A DNA stretch of 64,000 bases from Pseudomonadota bacterium (lineage in GTDB: Bacteria > Pseudomonadota > Gammaproteobacteria > Steroidobacterales > Steroidobacteraceae): contig CAUJHJ010000046.1 of NCBI GenBank assembly GCA_963204835.1, forward strand, positions 1 to 64,000, read 5' to 3'. Below, one piece after another: positions 27,922-36,270 of the stretch; the first letter of the stretch is position 1, and every line of letters begins with the position of its first letter. The position numbers were made by a program, and so were the translations under genes. Under the pieces are notes generated by a model. That model was not told the origin of the DNA. It was given only the letters and a program-made list of their open reading frames with translations, and did not search any database.

Positions 27922-27950
27922 ATATAACTACAACACTAGTTCAGTGTCAA
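27922..27950 (-). promoter_or_regulatory. Sigma-70 promoter of the GntR/ABC operon with embedded operator-like repeat
   Basis: Minus strand: TTGACA (-35, 27945-27950), 17-bp spacer, TTATAT (-10, 27922-27927), the closest match to consensus I find in the window. The perfect inverted repeat acact-agttc-agtgt (27933-27947) covers the spacer, and the 12-bp palindrome gttatatataac (27917-27928) covers the -10. A GntR dimer bound there would block polymerase. Transcription should start about 27915, leaving a leader of about 60 nt. Confidence 0.72.
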
Positions 27951-27964
27951 CACCTGAATGCGCT

Positions 27965-27993
27965 TTTACGTAACTGATTGATTTCTGTAGAAT
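27965..27993 (+). promoter_or_regulatory. Probable mdh promoter
   Basis: TTTACG (27965-27970), 17-bp spacer and TAGAAT (27988-27993), 26 nt before the mdh ATG. It is back to back with the GntR-operon promoter, so repressor binding at 27917-27947 might also influence mdh. Confidence 0.5.
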
Positions 27994-28019
27994 CTGCGCC
28001 CTCTTTCCGCGGAGTCCCC

Positions 28020-29000
28020 ATGAAAACTGCCTTGAACGTCGCGATCACCGGTGCCGCCGGCCAGATCGGCTATGCCCTCGCCTTCCGTGTCGCCTCCGGC
28101 GCCCTCTTCGGGCCGGACCAGCCTGTCAACCTGCATCTCCTTGAAATCACGCCGGCGCTGCCGCAGTTGCAGGGCGTGCTGATGGAGTTGTCGGACTGCG
28201 CGTTCCCGACGCTGCAGAAGATCGTCGCGACGGACGATGCGAAGGTGGCCTTCCGCGACTGTCACGCGGCGCTGCTCGTCGGCGCGCGACCGCGCGGCCC
28301 GGGCATGGAGCGCAAGGACCTGCTGCTCGCGAACGCGCAGATCTTCTCGGCGCAGGGCAAGGCGCTCAACGAAGCGGCCGACCGCAACGTGAAGGTGCTG
28401 GTGGTCGGCAATCCCGCGAACACCAATGCACTGATCGCCCGCGCGAACGCGAAGGACCTCAATCCGCGCAATTTCACCGCGATGACGCGCCTCGACCACA
28501 ACCGCGCGCTGTCGCAACTCGCGGAGAAAACCGGCACGCACGTGAACTCGATCCAGCGCATGATCATCTGGGGCAACCACTCGGCGACCCAGTACCCCGA
28601 CGTGTCGCACGCGCTGGTCGGCGGCAAGCCGGCGAAGTCGCTCGTCGACCAGGCCTGGCTCGAGGGCAGCTTCATCCCGGTCGTGCAGCAGCGCGGCGCG
28701 GCGATCATCAAGGCGCGTGGCGCCTCGTCCGCGGCGTCGGCCGCCTCTGCGGCCATCGACCACGTGCGCGACTGGTTCCGCGGCTCGGCGACCGGCGACT
28801 GGCTCAGCATGGCGGTGCCGTCCGACGGCAGTTACGGCATCCCGGAAGGTGTCATCTATTCGTACCCGGTGACCACGAAGAACGGCGAATACCAGATCGT
28901 GCCGGGCCTCCCGATCGACGAGTTCAGCCGCAAGCGGATGGACGCTACACTCGCCGAGTTGCGCGAGGAGCGCGACGGAGTCAAGGAGTTGCTTGCATGA
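28020..29000 (+). CDS. mdh: Malate dehydrogenase
   Basis: NAD-dependent TCA-cycle enzyme converting malate to oxaloacetate. 326 aa of the cytosolic-type (MalateDH 2) class found in many proteobacteria: NAD motif [19 protein letters not shown], catalytic region TRLDHNRA and [13 protein letters not shown] with the catalytic His. ATG 28020 preceded by GCGGAGTCCCC. Its last codons overlap the ATG of the SYLF gene (ATGA). Confidence 0.96.
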   Translation: MKTALNVAITGAAGQIGYALAFRVASGALFGPDQPVNLHLLEITPALPQLQGVLMELSDCAFPTLQKIVATDDAKVAFRDCHAALLVGARPRGPGMERKDLLLANAQIFSAQGKALNEAADRNVKVLVVGNPANTNALIARANAKDLNPRNFTAMTRLDHNRALSQLAEKTGTHVNSIQRMIIWGNHSATQYPDVSHALVGGKPAKSLVDQAWLEGSFIPVVQQRGAAIIKARGASSAASAASAAIDHVRDWFRGSATGDWLSMAVPSDGSYGIPEGVIYSYPVTTKNGEYQIVPGLPIDEFSRKRMDATLAELREERDGVKELLA

Positions 29001-29530
29001 AGACGTTGCTCGCCGCCGTGTGCCTCGCCGCACTCGCCACATCCCACGCCTGGGCCGACTCGAAGGTCGAACTCGACGCGAAGGTGAAGGAGGCGCGCGC
29101 GGAACTCGCGAAGCACACCTCGGCGGGCGCCGAGCTCGCGGCCAAGGCGCACGGCGTACTCGTCTTCCCGAAGGTCATCAAGGCCGGCATCGGCGTCGGC
29201 GGCGAGTACGGCGAGGGCGCGCTGCAGGTCGGCGGCCGCACGGTCGGCTATTACAACATCGCCGCCGCCTCGATCGGCCTGCAGCTCGGCGCGCAGGCGC
29301 GCAGCGAGATCATCCTGTTCATGACCGCCGATGCGCTGGGGAAATTCCGCGACAGCGAAGGCTGGAAGGCGGGCGTCGACGGCAGCGTCGCGCTCGCCAC
29401 GCTCGGCGCAGGCGGCTCGATCGACACCGATACCGCCCGCAAGCCGATCATCGGTTTCATCTTTTCCGGGAAGGGACTGATGTACAACCTGACATTCGAA
29501 GGATCGAAGATCACGAAGATCGACAAGTAG
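28997..29530 (+). CDS. Secreted SYLF (Ysc84) domain protein
   Basis: 177 aa with a signal peptide of about 20 residues ([17 protein letters not shown]). The rest matches the bacterial SYLF/Ysc84 lipid-binding fold: [49 protein letters not shown]. In eukaryotes SYLF binds phosphoinositides; the bacterial role is unknown and probably envelope lipid-related. Coupled to mdh upstream; fadE starts 15 bp downstream. Confidence 0.85.
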   Translation: MKTLLAAVCLAALATSHAWADSKVELDAKVKEARAELAKHTSAGAELAAKAHGVLVFPKVIKAGIGVGGEYGEGALQVGGRTVGYYNIAAASIGLQLGAQARSEIILFMTADALGKFRDSEGWKAGVDGSVALATLGAGGSIDTDTARKPIIGFIFSGKGLMYNLTFEGSKITKIDK

Positions 29531-29545
29531 GGCGGGAGGCGTTCC

Positions 29546-32080
29546 ATGCTGGGTGTGCTCATCACGTTCCTGCTGGTCGCGGCCGCGGCGCTCGCCGTCA
29601 CCCAGGTGGGCGGCATCATCACGCTGCTGTTCATCGCGGCCATCCTGTTCCTCGCCTACAAGCGCCTGTCGCTGGTGGCGTTCGCGGCCACCTTCACCGT
29701 GCTGCTCGCCGCCTACACGGTGTACGGGCACCCGGCCGGGATCTGGAAAGGCATCCTCTGGGTGATGCTCGCGCTGCTGTGGCTGTTCACGTTCCGCCCG
29801 CTGCGCAAGGCGCTGGTCACGCGCCCGTTCATGAAGACTTACCTGCGCATGCTGCCCGCGATGTCGCAGACCGAGCGCGAGGCGCTCGAGGCGGGCACCG
29901 TGTGGTGGGACGGCGAGCTGTTCACCGGCGCGCCGAAATGGGACAAGCTGTTCGCGACCCGGCCGCCGCAGCTCTCGGCCGAGGAGCAGGCCTTCCTCGC
30001 CGGGCCCTGCGACGAGCTGTGCCGCATGCTCGACGACTGGGACATCACGCACGTGCGCGGCGACCTGCCGCCCGCCGTGTGGGACTTCATCAAGGCGAAG
30101 GGCTTCTTCGCGATGATCATCCCGAAGAGGTACGGCGGCCTCGAGTTCTCCGCTTACGCGCATTCCTGCGTGCTCGCGAAGCTCGCGAGCCGCTGCACGA
30201 CCGCGTCGTCGACGGTCGCGGTGCCGAACTCGCTCGGACCCGGCGAGCTGCTGAACCATTACGGCACGCAGGAGCAGAAGGACCACTACCTGCCGCGCCT
30301 TGCGCGGGGCGAGGAGATTCCCTGCTTCGCGCTCACCGGGCCAAGGGTCGGCTCGGACGCCGCCTCGCTTCCCGATACCGGCGTCGTCTGCAGGGGAATG
30401 TGGCAGGGCCAGGAAATCACCGGCCTCAAGCTCAACTTCTCCAAGCGCTACATCACCCTCGCGCCGATCGCGACCGTCGTCGGGCTCGCCTTCCGGATGT
30501 TCGACCCGGACCGGCTGCTCGGCGGTGAGGCGGACCTCGGCATCACCTGCGCCCTCATTCCGCGCGGCACGCCGGGCATCTCGATCGGCCGGCGCCACTT
30601 CCCGCTCAACATCCCGTTCCAGAACGGCCCGATCGAGGGCCACGACGTGTTCGTGCCACTCGACACCATCATCGGCGGCACGCAGATGATCGGCCAGGGC
30701 TGGCGCATGCTGGTCGAGCAGCTCTCGGTGGGCCGCTGCATTTCGCTGCCGTCGAACGCCACGGGCGGCGCGAAGGCGGGCGTGTTCGCGACCGGTGCGT
30801 ACGCCCGCATCCGCCGCCAGTTCAACATGCCGGTCGGCAGGTTCGAGGGCGTGCAGGCCGTGATCGCGCGCATGGTGGGCTACACCTACATCATGGACGC
30901 CGGCCGCTCGGTGACAGCAGGCGCGATCGACGGCGGCGAGAAGCCCTCGGTGCCCGCGGCGATGCTCAAGTACCACGTGACCGAGATGGGCCGGCAGGTC
31001 GCGGACGACGCGATGGACGTGCAGGGCGGCAAGGGCATCATGCTCGGGCCCAACAACTACCTGGCGCGCGGCTACCAGTCGGTGCCGATCGCGATCACGG
31101 TCGAGGGCGCGAACATCCTGACGCGCAACCTGATGATCTTCGGCCAGGGCGCCATCCGCTGCCATCCGTTCGTGATGCGCGAGATGACCGCGGCGCGCAA
31201 CCCGGACCGCAAGGCCGGCGTCGACGAGTTCGACCGCGCACTCTTCGGCCACATGGGCTTTGCGATCTCGAATGCCGTGCGCTCGCTCGTCATGGCGCTC
31301 ACCCTCGCGCGCTTCACGAGAAAGCCCGTGCAGGGCCCGACCGCGCGCTACTACCAGCACATCGTGCGCTTCAGCGCCTCGTTCGCCTTCGCCGTCGACG
31401 TCGCGATGCTGACGCTCGGCGGCTACCTCAAGAAGAAGGAAAGCCTGTCGGCACGGCTCGGCGACGTGCTCTCGTGCATGTACCTCGCCTCGATGGTGCT
31501 GAAGCACCACGAGAACCAGGGCAAGCCCGAGGCCGACCTGCCGATCGTCGAGTGGGCCTGCCGCGACCTGCTGTACACCGCGCAGGAGCAGCTGCACGGC
31601 TTCCTGCGCAACTTCCCCAATGCGTTCCTCGCCGGCGTGATGCGCGCGCTGATCTTCCCGCGCGGCCTCACCTACTTCGCCCCCGGCGACCGGCTCGGCC
31701 GCGAGCTCGCCGAACTCGTGTCGATGCCCTCCGATACGCGCGACCGGCTGTGCGAATCGGTCTATCGCACGCTCGAACCCGGCAATGCGCTCGGGCTGCT
31801 GCAGGAAGCGCTGGTGATGTCGCAGACGGCCGAACCGCTCGAGAAGCGCCTGCGCGTCGAGGGCGTGAAGACGGGCCGGATCACCGCGCTCGACCTGCCG
31901 GGCCAGGTGCAACAGGGCCTCGCGCTCGGCATCCTCTCGGAGACGGAAGCGGCGCTGCTGCGCGACTACGATCGCAAGGTGATGCACCTGATCAATGTCG
32001 ACGACTTCGCGCCGCATGAACTCGGCGTGCAGGCGCAGCCCGGCCGCGAGGCGCCCACCGCCGAAGTCCGCCGCGCGTGA
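29546..32080 (+). CDS. fadE: Acyl-CoA dehydrogenase FadE
   Basis: 844-aa membrane-associated acyl-CoA dehydrogenase catalysing the first oxidation of beta-oxidation (E. coli FadE 814 aa). Two to three N-terminal TMs (about 1-85) precede the catalytic part, with landmarks FFAMIIPKRYGGLEFS, CFALTGPRVGSDA (FAD/substrate region) and QGGKGIMLGP. The C-terminal DUF1974 region is present. Start ATG 29546 after GGCGGGAGG. The TGA overlaps the GTG of the next gene. Confidence 0.95.
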   Translation: MLGVLITFLLVAAAALAVTQVGGIITLLFIAAILFLAYKRLSLVAFAATFTVLLAAYTVYGHPAGIWKGILWVMLALLWLFTFRPLRKALVTRPFMKTYLRMLPAMSQTEREALEAGTVWWDGELFTGAPKWDKLFATRPPQLSAEEQAFLAGPCDELCRMLDDWDITHVRGDLPPAVWDFIKAKGFFAMIIPKRYGGLEFSAYAHSCVLAKLASRCTTASSTVAVPNSLGPGELLNHYGTQEQKDHYLPRLARGEEIPCFALTGPRVGSDAASLPDTGVVCRGMWQGQEITGLKLNFSKRYITLAPIATVVGLAFRMFDPDRLLGGEADLGITCALIPRGTPGISIGRRHFPLNIPFQNGPIEGHDVFVPLDTIIGGTQMIGQGWRMLVEQLSVGRCISLPSNATGGAKAGVFATGAYARIRRQFNMPVGRFEGVQAVIARMVGYTYIMDAGRSVTAGAIDGGEKPSVPAAMLKYHVTEMGRQVADDAMDVQGGKGIMLGPNNYLARGYQSVPIAITVEGANILTRNLMIFGQGAIRCHPFVMREMTAARNPDRKAGVDEFDRALFGHMGFAISNAVRSLVMALTLARFTRKPVQGPTARYYQHIVRFSASFAFAVDVAMLTLGGYLKKKESLSARLGDVLSCMYLASMVLKHHENQGKPEADLPIVEWACRDLLYTAQEQLHGFLRNFPNAFLAGVMRALIFPRGLTYFAPGDRLGRELAELVSMPSDTRDRLCESVYRTLEPGNALGLLQEALVMSQTAEPLEKRLRVEGVKTGRITALDLPGQVQQGLALGILSETEAALLRDYDRKVMHLINVDDFAPHELGVQAQPGREAPTAEVRRA

Positions 32081-33102
32081 ACGAGGCCGCGGATGCAGCT
32101 CCCGACGACGCAGCCGCGCGCTGCCTCAACTGCGGCGCATCGCTCACCGGCCCGTTCTGCGCGACCTGCGGCCAGCGCGACGACCGGCACGTGCATTCGC
32201 TCGGGCACTTCCTCGCGGAAGCCTTCGAGGGCCTGACGCACGCCGATTCGCGCGTCTGGAAGACGCTCTGGCCGCTGCTCGTGCGGCCCGGCTTCCTGAC
32301 GCGCGAGTTCTTCGCGGGGCGCCGCCAGCGCTACCTGCCGCCGTTCCGGCTCTACATCGTCGTGAGCCTGCTGTTCTTCCTCGTGCTTGCGCTGGTGCCC
32401 GACCTGCAGATCGTGCGGATCGACGTCACGCCCCGGCAGGAGGAGAGCATCGAAGCGCGGCTTGCCGGGGTGGCATCCCGGGAGGTGGAGCCGGGCCTGG
32501 GCCCGGAGCGCAAGGCGGCGCTCGCGATCGCCCAGCGGGCGCTCGAGGCCCAGCGCGCACGCGAGACCAGCCCCGGGCCCGAAGCCACGGCCGGCGAGAC
32601 GCCGATACCGGGCGTCTACTGCGATGGCCTGTCCTACGAGGGGCCCGGCCAGGCCTGGATCCAGCCGCGGCTCACCGCCGGGTGCAAGAAGACACTTGCG
32701 GACAAGCAGGCGCTCGGTCGCGCGTTCCTGCACAACGTGCCGCGGGCGATGTTCTTCCTGCTGCCCCTGATCGCCGCCTTCATGCTGCTGCTGTACTGGC
32801 GGCCGCGCCGCTACTACGTCGAACACCTGCTGTTCTTCATCCACAGCCACGCGATGGTCTTCCTGCTCGGCACGCTGCTCGTGCCGGTGTTCTGGCTGCT
32901 GCCGGGCGAGCTCCCGGTCCTGCTACTGGCCGCCGCCGCGCTCCTCTGGCTCGCCTGGTACCTGTTTCGCGCGATGCGCGTCTTCTACGGCCAGGGCCGC
33001 CGGCGCACGCTCGCCAAGTACCTGGTCCTGGGCGGTGTGTACCTCACCGCGAGCACGGTCCTCGCGGTGATCACGATCCTCTACAGCGTCGCGACACTCT
33101 GA
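32077..33102 (+). CDS. DUF3667 membrane protein with N-terminal zinc ribbon
   Basis: 341 aa. Starts with a CxxC...CxxC ribbon (C16, C19, C28, C31; RCLNCGASLTGPFCATCGQ), then LYIVVSLLFFLVLAL (TM1), a soluble Ala/Glu-rich loop, and three further TMs near 220-330. This is the DUF3667 layout. GTG start 32077 overlaps the fadE stop (GTGA), and its own stop overlaps the dinB ATG (TGATG). Function unknown. Confidence 0.82.
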   Translation: MNEAADAAPDDAAARCLNCGASLTGPFCATCGQRDDRHVHSLGHFLAEAFEGLTHADSRVWKTLWPLLVRPGFLTREFFAGRRQRYLPPFRLYIVVSLLFFLVLALVPDLQIVRIDVTPRQEESIEARLAGVASREVEPGLGPERKAALAIAQRALEAQRARETSPGPEATAGETPIPGVYCDGLSYEGPGQAWIQPRLTAGCKKTLADKQALGRAFLHNVPRAMFFLLPLIAAFMLLLYWRPRRYYVEHLLFFIHSHAMVFLLGTLLVPVFWLLPGELPVLLLAAAALLWLAWYLFRAMRVFYGQGRRRTLAKYLVLGGVYLTASTVLAVITILYSVATL

Positions 33103-34274
33103 TGGTCGCCGCGCGCGAACGCGCGATCCTGCACGTCGACATGGACGCGTTCTATGCGTCGGTCGAGGAACGCGACGACCCCTCGCTGAAGGGCCGCCCG
33201 GTGATCGTTGGCGGCACGGGCGCCCGCGGCGTCGTGGCCGCGGCGAACTATGTGGTGCGCCGTTTCGGCGTGCACTCGGCGATGCCGATGAGCCGGGCGC
33301 TCGCGCTGTGCCCGCAGGCGGTGTGCCTCACGCCGCGCATGGCGCACTACAAGGACGTGTCGCGCGAGGTGTTCGCCGTATTCCACGAGGTGACGCCGCT
33401 GGTCGAAGGCCTGTCGCTCGACGAGGCCTTCCTCGATGTGACCGCAAGTCGCGCGCTCCATGGTGATGAAGTGGCGATCGCGCGCTGGATCAAGTCGACA
33501 ATTCGCGAGCGCACACAGCTCGCCGCGTCGGTCGGCGTGGCGCCGAACAAGCTGGTTGCGAAGATCGCTTCCGACCTCGAAAAGCCGGACGGGCTCACGG
33601 TGATCCCCGCCGCGGCGCTGCCCGCGAGGCTCGAGGCGCTGTCCATCCGCCGCCTGCCGGGGCTCGGGCGCAAGAAGGGCGATGAGGTCGAGCGGGCGGG
33701 CCTCGCGACGCTCGGCGAACTGCGGCGCGCACCGGACGCGCTGTTGCGGCCGCTCTTCGGGCGCGATGCGCAACGCGTTCGCGAGCGCGCGGCCGGCATC
33801 GACGATCGGCCGGTGCTCGCCGAGCGCGAAGACCTCTCCATCAGCGCAGAGGAGACCTTCGACACCGACCTCGCCGACCCGGCCCGCATGGAGGCGGAGC
33901 TGCTCGCGCTCGCGGACCGCGCGAGCGGGCGGCTGCGCGCGAAGCAGCTCGCCGCGGGCTGCGTGGCGGTGAAAGTGCGGCGCGCCGACTTCGCGACCTT
34001 CACGCGCCAGCAGCAGCTCGAGCCTGCGACCCAGGACAGCCGCGTGATCGGCCGCGCGGCCTGCGACCTGCTGCGTCGCTGGCGGGGCGAGCAGCCGCGC
34101 GCCCGCGTGCGACTGCTCGGCGTTGGCGTGTCCGATCTGGCGCCCGCGACCCAGCTCGACCTGTTTGCCCCGGGTAGCGTGCCGCAGCCCGCGCCGCTCG
34201 ATGCGACGGTCGATGCCATCCGCCGCCGCTTCGGGGCAGCCGGCCTCACGCGGGCGAGCAGGCTCAGGAAGTAG
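33102..34274 (+). CDS. dinB: DNA polymerase IV (DinB)
   Basis: Y-family translesion polymerase, 390 aa. Catalytic carboxylates in HVDMDAFYASVE (D13) and SLDEAFLDV (D107, E108). Helix-hairpin-helix and little-finger regions follow. A beta-clamp binding pentamer QLDLF at about residues 351-355 is internal, about 35 residues before the C-terminus, as in pseudomonad-type enzymes. No LexA box is visible before the gene; it is coupled to the DUF3667 gene and so tied to the mdh-fadE run. Confidence 0.95.
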   Translation: MVAARERAILHVDMDAFYASVEERDDPSLKGRPVIVGGTGARGVVAAANYVVRRFGVHSAMPMSRALALCPQAVCLTPRMAHYKDVSREVFAVFHEVTPLVEGLSLDEAFLDVTASRALHGDEVAIARWIKSTIRERTQLAASVGVAPNKLVAKIASDLEKPDGLTVIPAAALPARLEALSIRRLPGLGRKKGDEVERAGLATLGELRRAPDALLRPLFGRDAQRVRERAAGIDDRPVLAEREDLSISAEETFDTDLADPARMEAELLALADRASGRLRAKQLAAGCVAVKVRRADFATFTRQQQLEPATQDSRVIGRAACDLLRRWRGEQPRARVRLLGVGVSDLAPATQLDLFAPGSVPQPAPLDATVDAIRRRFGAAGLTRASRLRK

Positions 34275-34276
34275 GC

Positions 34277-34347
34277 CGGGTGCGGGATTTTCGGCCATTG
34301 CGCGACAATGCAACGCAATAGCCGAAAATCCGAAAGCCCGGCACCCT
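34277..34347. repeat. Palindromic element, copy 2 (after dinB)
   Basis: About 71 bp. ggattttcggc (34285-34295) pairs exactly with gccgaaaatcc (34321-34331), and gggtgcggg pairs imperfectly with cccggcaccc; the central attgcgcgacaat is a small hairpin. It shares core and right end with the element at 3624-3690. It starts 2 bp after the dinB stop and ends 19 bp before the next ATG, so it could insulate the two genes. Confidence 0.72.
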
Positions 34348-34354
34348 TCTCGTC

Positions 34355-34360
34355 TACGAT
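34355..34360 (+). promoter_or_regulatory. Putative -10 box (TACGAT) for the SDR gene
   Basis: TACGAT, then 6 nt, then the ATG at 34367, with no Shine-Dalgarno. Same spacing as the prlC and Mla-like gene starts. The presumed -35 would fall within the end of palindromic copy 2. Confidence 0.42.
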
Positions 34361-34366
34361 TTCCCC

Positions 34367-35137
34367 ATGAATACGGCGCCTTCGTTCGACCTGTCGGGCC
34401 GCGTCGCCCTCGTGACCGGCGCCTCGCGCGGCATCGGCGAATCGATCGCGCGCGCGCTCGCCGCCGCGGGCGCGCGGGTGATCGTCTCGAGCCGCAAGCA
34501 GGACGCTTGCGAGGCCGTGGCCGCCTCGATCCGGGAAGCGGGCGGCGAGGCCACGGCGCTCTCCTGCCACATCGGCGAACTGGCGGAGATCGGGAAGGTT
34601 TTCGCGGCGGTGGAGGCCGCGCACGGCCGGCTCGACATCCTCGTCAACAACGCCGCGACCAACCCGCACTTCGGCCCGATCACCTCGATCGACCCCGGAG
34701 CCTTCCAGAAGACCGTGGACGTCAACATCCGCGGCTATTTCTTCATGTCGCAGGCCGCCGCGAAGCTGATGGCGAAGGGCGGCGGCGGCAGCATCGTCAA
34801 TGTCGCCTCGATCAACGGCGTGATCCCCGGCCCGCTGCAGGGCGTGTATTCGATCACCAAGGCGGCGGTGATCTCGATGACGAAGGCTTTTGCGCGTGAA
34901 TGCGCGCCGCAGGGCATCCGCGTCAACGCGCTGCTGCCCGGCCTCACCGACACGAAGTTCGCCGCGGCGCTCACGCGCAACCCGGTCGTGCTCGACAAGG
35001 TGCTGCCCCACGTGCCGATGGGTCGCGTCGCGCAGCCCGACGAAATGGCGGGCGCCGTGCTGTACCTCGTCTCGCCGGCCGCGAGCTACACGACCGGCGT
35101 GGCACTGAATGTCGACGGCGGCTATCTCATCGCCTGA
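34367..35137 (+). CDS. SDR family oxidoreductase
   Basis: 256-aa classical short-chain dehydrogenase: TGASRGIG cofactor loop (17-24), NNAA, catalytic S148, Y161 and K165 (YSITK), and the C-terminal GVALNVDGGYL. SSRKQ after beta-2 suggests NADP preference. Substrate not predictable. No Shine-Dalgarno; a TACGAT box precedes the ATG by 6 nt. Confidence 0.92.
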   Translation: MNTAPSFDLSGRVALVTGASRGIGESIARALAAAGARVIVSSRKQDACEAVAASIREAGGEATALSCHIGELAEIGKVFAAVEAAHGRLDILVNNAATNPHFGPITSIDPGAFQKTVDVNIRGYFFMSQAAAKLMAKGGGGSIVNVASINGVIPGPLQGVYSITKAAVISMTKAFARECAPQGIRVNALLPGLTDTKFAAALTRNPVVLDKVLPHVPMGRVAQPDEMAGAVLYLVSPAASYTTGVALNVDGGYLIA

Positions 35138-35204
35138 AGGGCTGGATCGCGCTTCCGCAATTGAGGCATGATGGAGGCAATCCTGTTGCCTTCCGGACAC
35201 ACGG

Positions 35205-35573
35205 ATGTCGCACGTCGAATTGCCCCGCGCACTCGAGGACTATTTCGCCCACGCCGAAACGGCGCAAACGCGCACCGGCCGGCGTTTCACCATCACGCTG
35301 CCCTACCGGGACGGTGAGCGGCTCGATCGCCTGCAATGGTGGTGGCAGGTCTCGGCGACCCAGGAAAAGCTGGGCGGCGAGGAGACCCTCGCGAAGCTGC
35401 GCGCCGAGGCCGTGGCGCGCTTCCGCCGCCATATCGAGCGCTGGCTCGAGAACAATGGCCAGCGCCTGCACGGCGACGGGCCGATCCCCCTGCTGGCGAA
35501 GCAGCCTTCCCTCACCGCCGCGCCGGAGGCCGTGCTGCAGGACCTCCCCGAGCCACAGGTGGCGAACGGCTGA
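35205..35573 (+). CDS. Conserved-looking hypothetical protein (122 aa)
   Basis: Soluble 122-aa product with no motif I recognise. Features: an aromatic cluster RLQWWWQVSAT near residue 45, followed by a charged helical stretch (LAKLRAEAVARFRRHIERWLE), and a Pro-rich end. No signal peptide. It lies between the SDR gene and the DUF1326/DUF2182 pair on the same strand. Codon use matches neighbours, so it is probably a real gene. Confidence 0.65.
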   Translation: MSHVELPRALEDYFAHAETAQTRTGRRFTITLPYRDGERLDRLQWWWQVSATQEKLGGEETLAKLRAEAVARFRRHIERWLENNGQRLHGDGPIPLLAKQPSLTAAPEAVLQDLPEPQVANG

Positions 35574-35616
35574 CGCGAAGCATAGGATCGCCCCTCTGCA
35601 CTCGAGGAGAAGGACC

Positions 35617-36270
35617 ATGTCTCGAGTCGACTGGCGCATCCAGGGATACGACGTCACCAACTGCAACTGTGCCTGGGGCTGCCCCTGCCAGTTCATGTCG
35701 CCGCCGACGCACAGCCACTGCCAGGCAGGCGTCTTCTTCCGGATCGATCGCGGGCACTTCGGCGAGGTGCGGCTCGACGGGCTCGCCTTCGGCGGCCTGT
35801 TCGCCTGGCCGAAGGCCATCCACATGGGCGGGGGGCAGGCACAGCCGATCGTCGATGTGCGGGCCGACAACGCGCAGCGCGACGCCCTCCTCAAGATCAT
35901 GTCGGGCGAGGAAACCGAACCCGGCGCAACCATTTTCAATGTCTTCGCAAGCACCTTTGCGCAAGTGCACGCACCGATCTTCAGGCCGATCCACCTCGAG
36001 GCGGACCTCGAGGCGCGCACCGCACGGGTCGAGGTCGAGGGCCTCTTCGAGGCGCGCGTCGAGCCGATCCGCAACCCGGTGACCGGCACTCCCGTCCGCG
36101 CGCAGATCGTGCTGCCGGAGGGATTCGAGTACGATCGCGCCGACAGCGCAAGCGGCAAGGTGCAGACCCTGATCGGCGCGAGCATCCCGCTCAGCTGGGA
36201 CGGCCGCCACGCGCATTTCGCGCGCCTCGACATGACGGGCGCGGGTGTCGCGCACGGGCGCGCGGCCTGA
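35617..36270 (+). CDS. DUF1326 domain-containing protein
   Basis: 217 aa with the DUF1326 N-terminal cysteine motif CNCAWGCPCQF (C16, C18, C22, C24), likely a metal or thiol site, and the typical HMGGGQAQPIVD stretch. Family function is unknown, but it is regularly paired with DUF2182 membrane proteins, as here, suggesting a metal-handling pair. GAGGAGAAGGA precedes ATG 35617. It overlaps the next gene by 26 bp. Confidence 0.85.
   Translation: MSRVDWRIQGYDVTNCNCAWGCPCQFMSPPTHSHCQAGVFFRIDRGHFGEVRLDGLAFGGLFAWPKAIHMGGGQAQPIVDVRADNAQRDALLKIMSGEETEPGATIFNVFASTFAQVHAPIFRPIHLEADLEARTARVEVEGLFEARVEPIRNPVTGTPVRAQIVLPEGFEYDRADSASGKVQTLIGASIPLSWDGRHAHFARLDMTGAGVAHGRAA

Noticed and set aside
28856..32017. 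1053-codon open frame on the minus strand opposite fadE
   Set aside because: Shadow of a GC-rich coding strand: rich in R, H, A, E, D and V with no domain, while fadE opposite is a clear full-length enzyme. Similar long antisense frames at 5039-7846, 10310-13105, 12717-15044 and 55648-57681 were dropped for the same reason.
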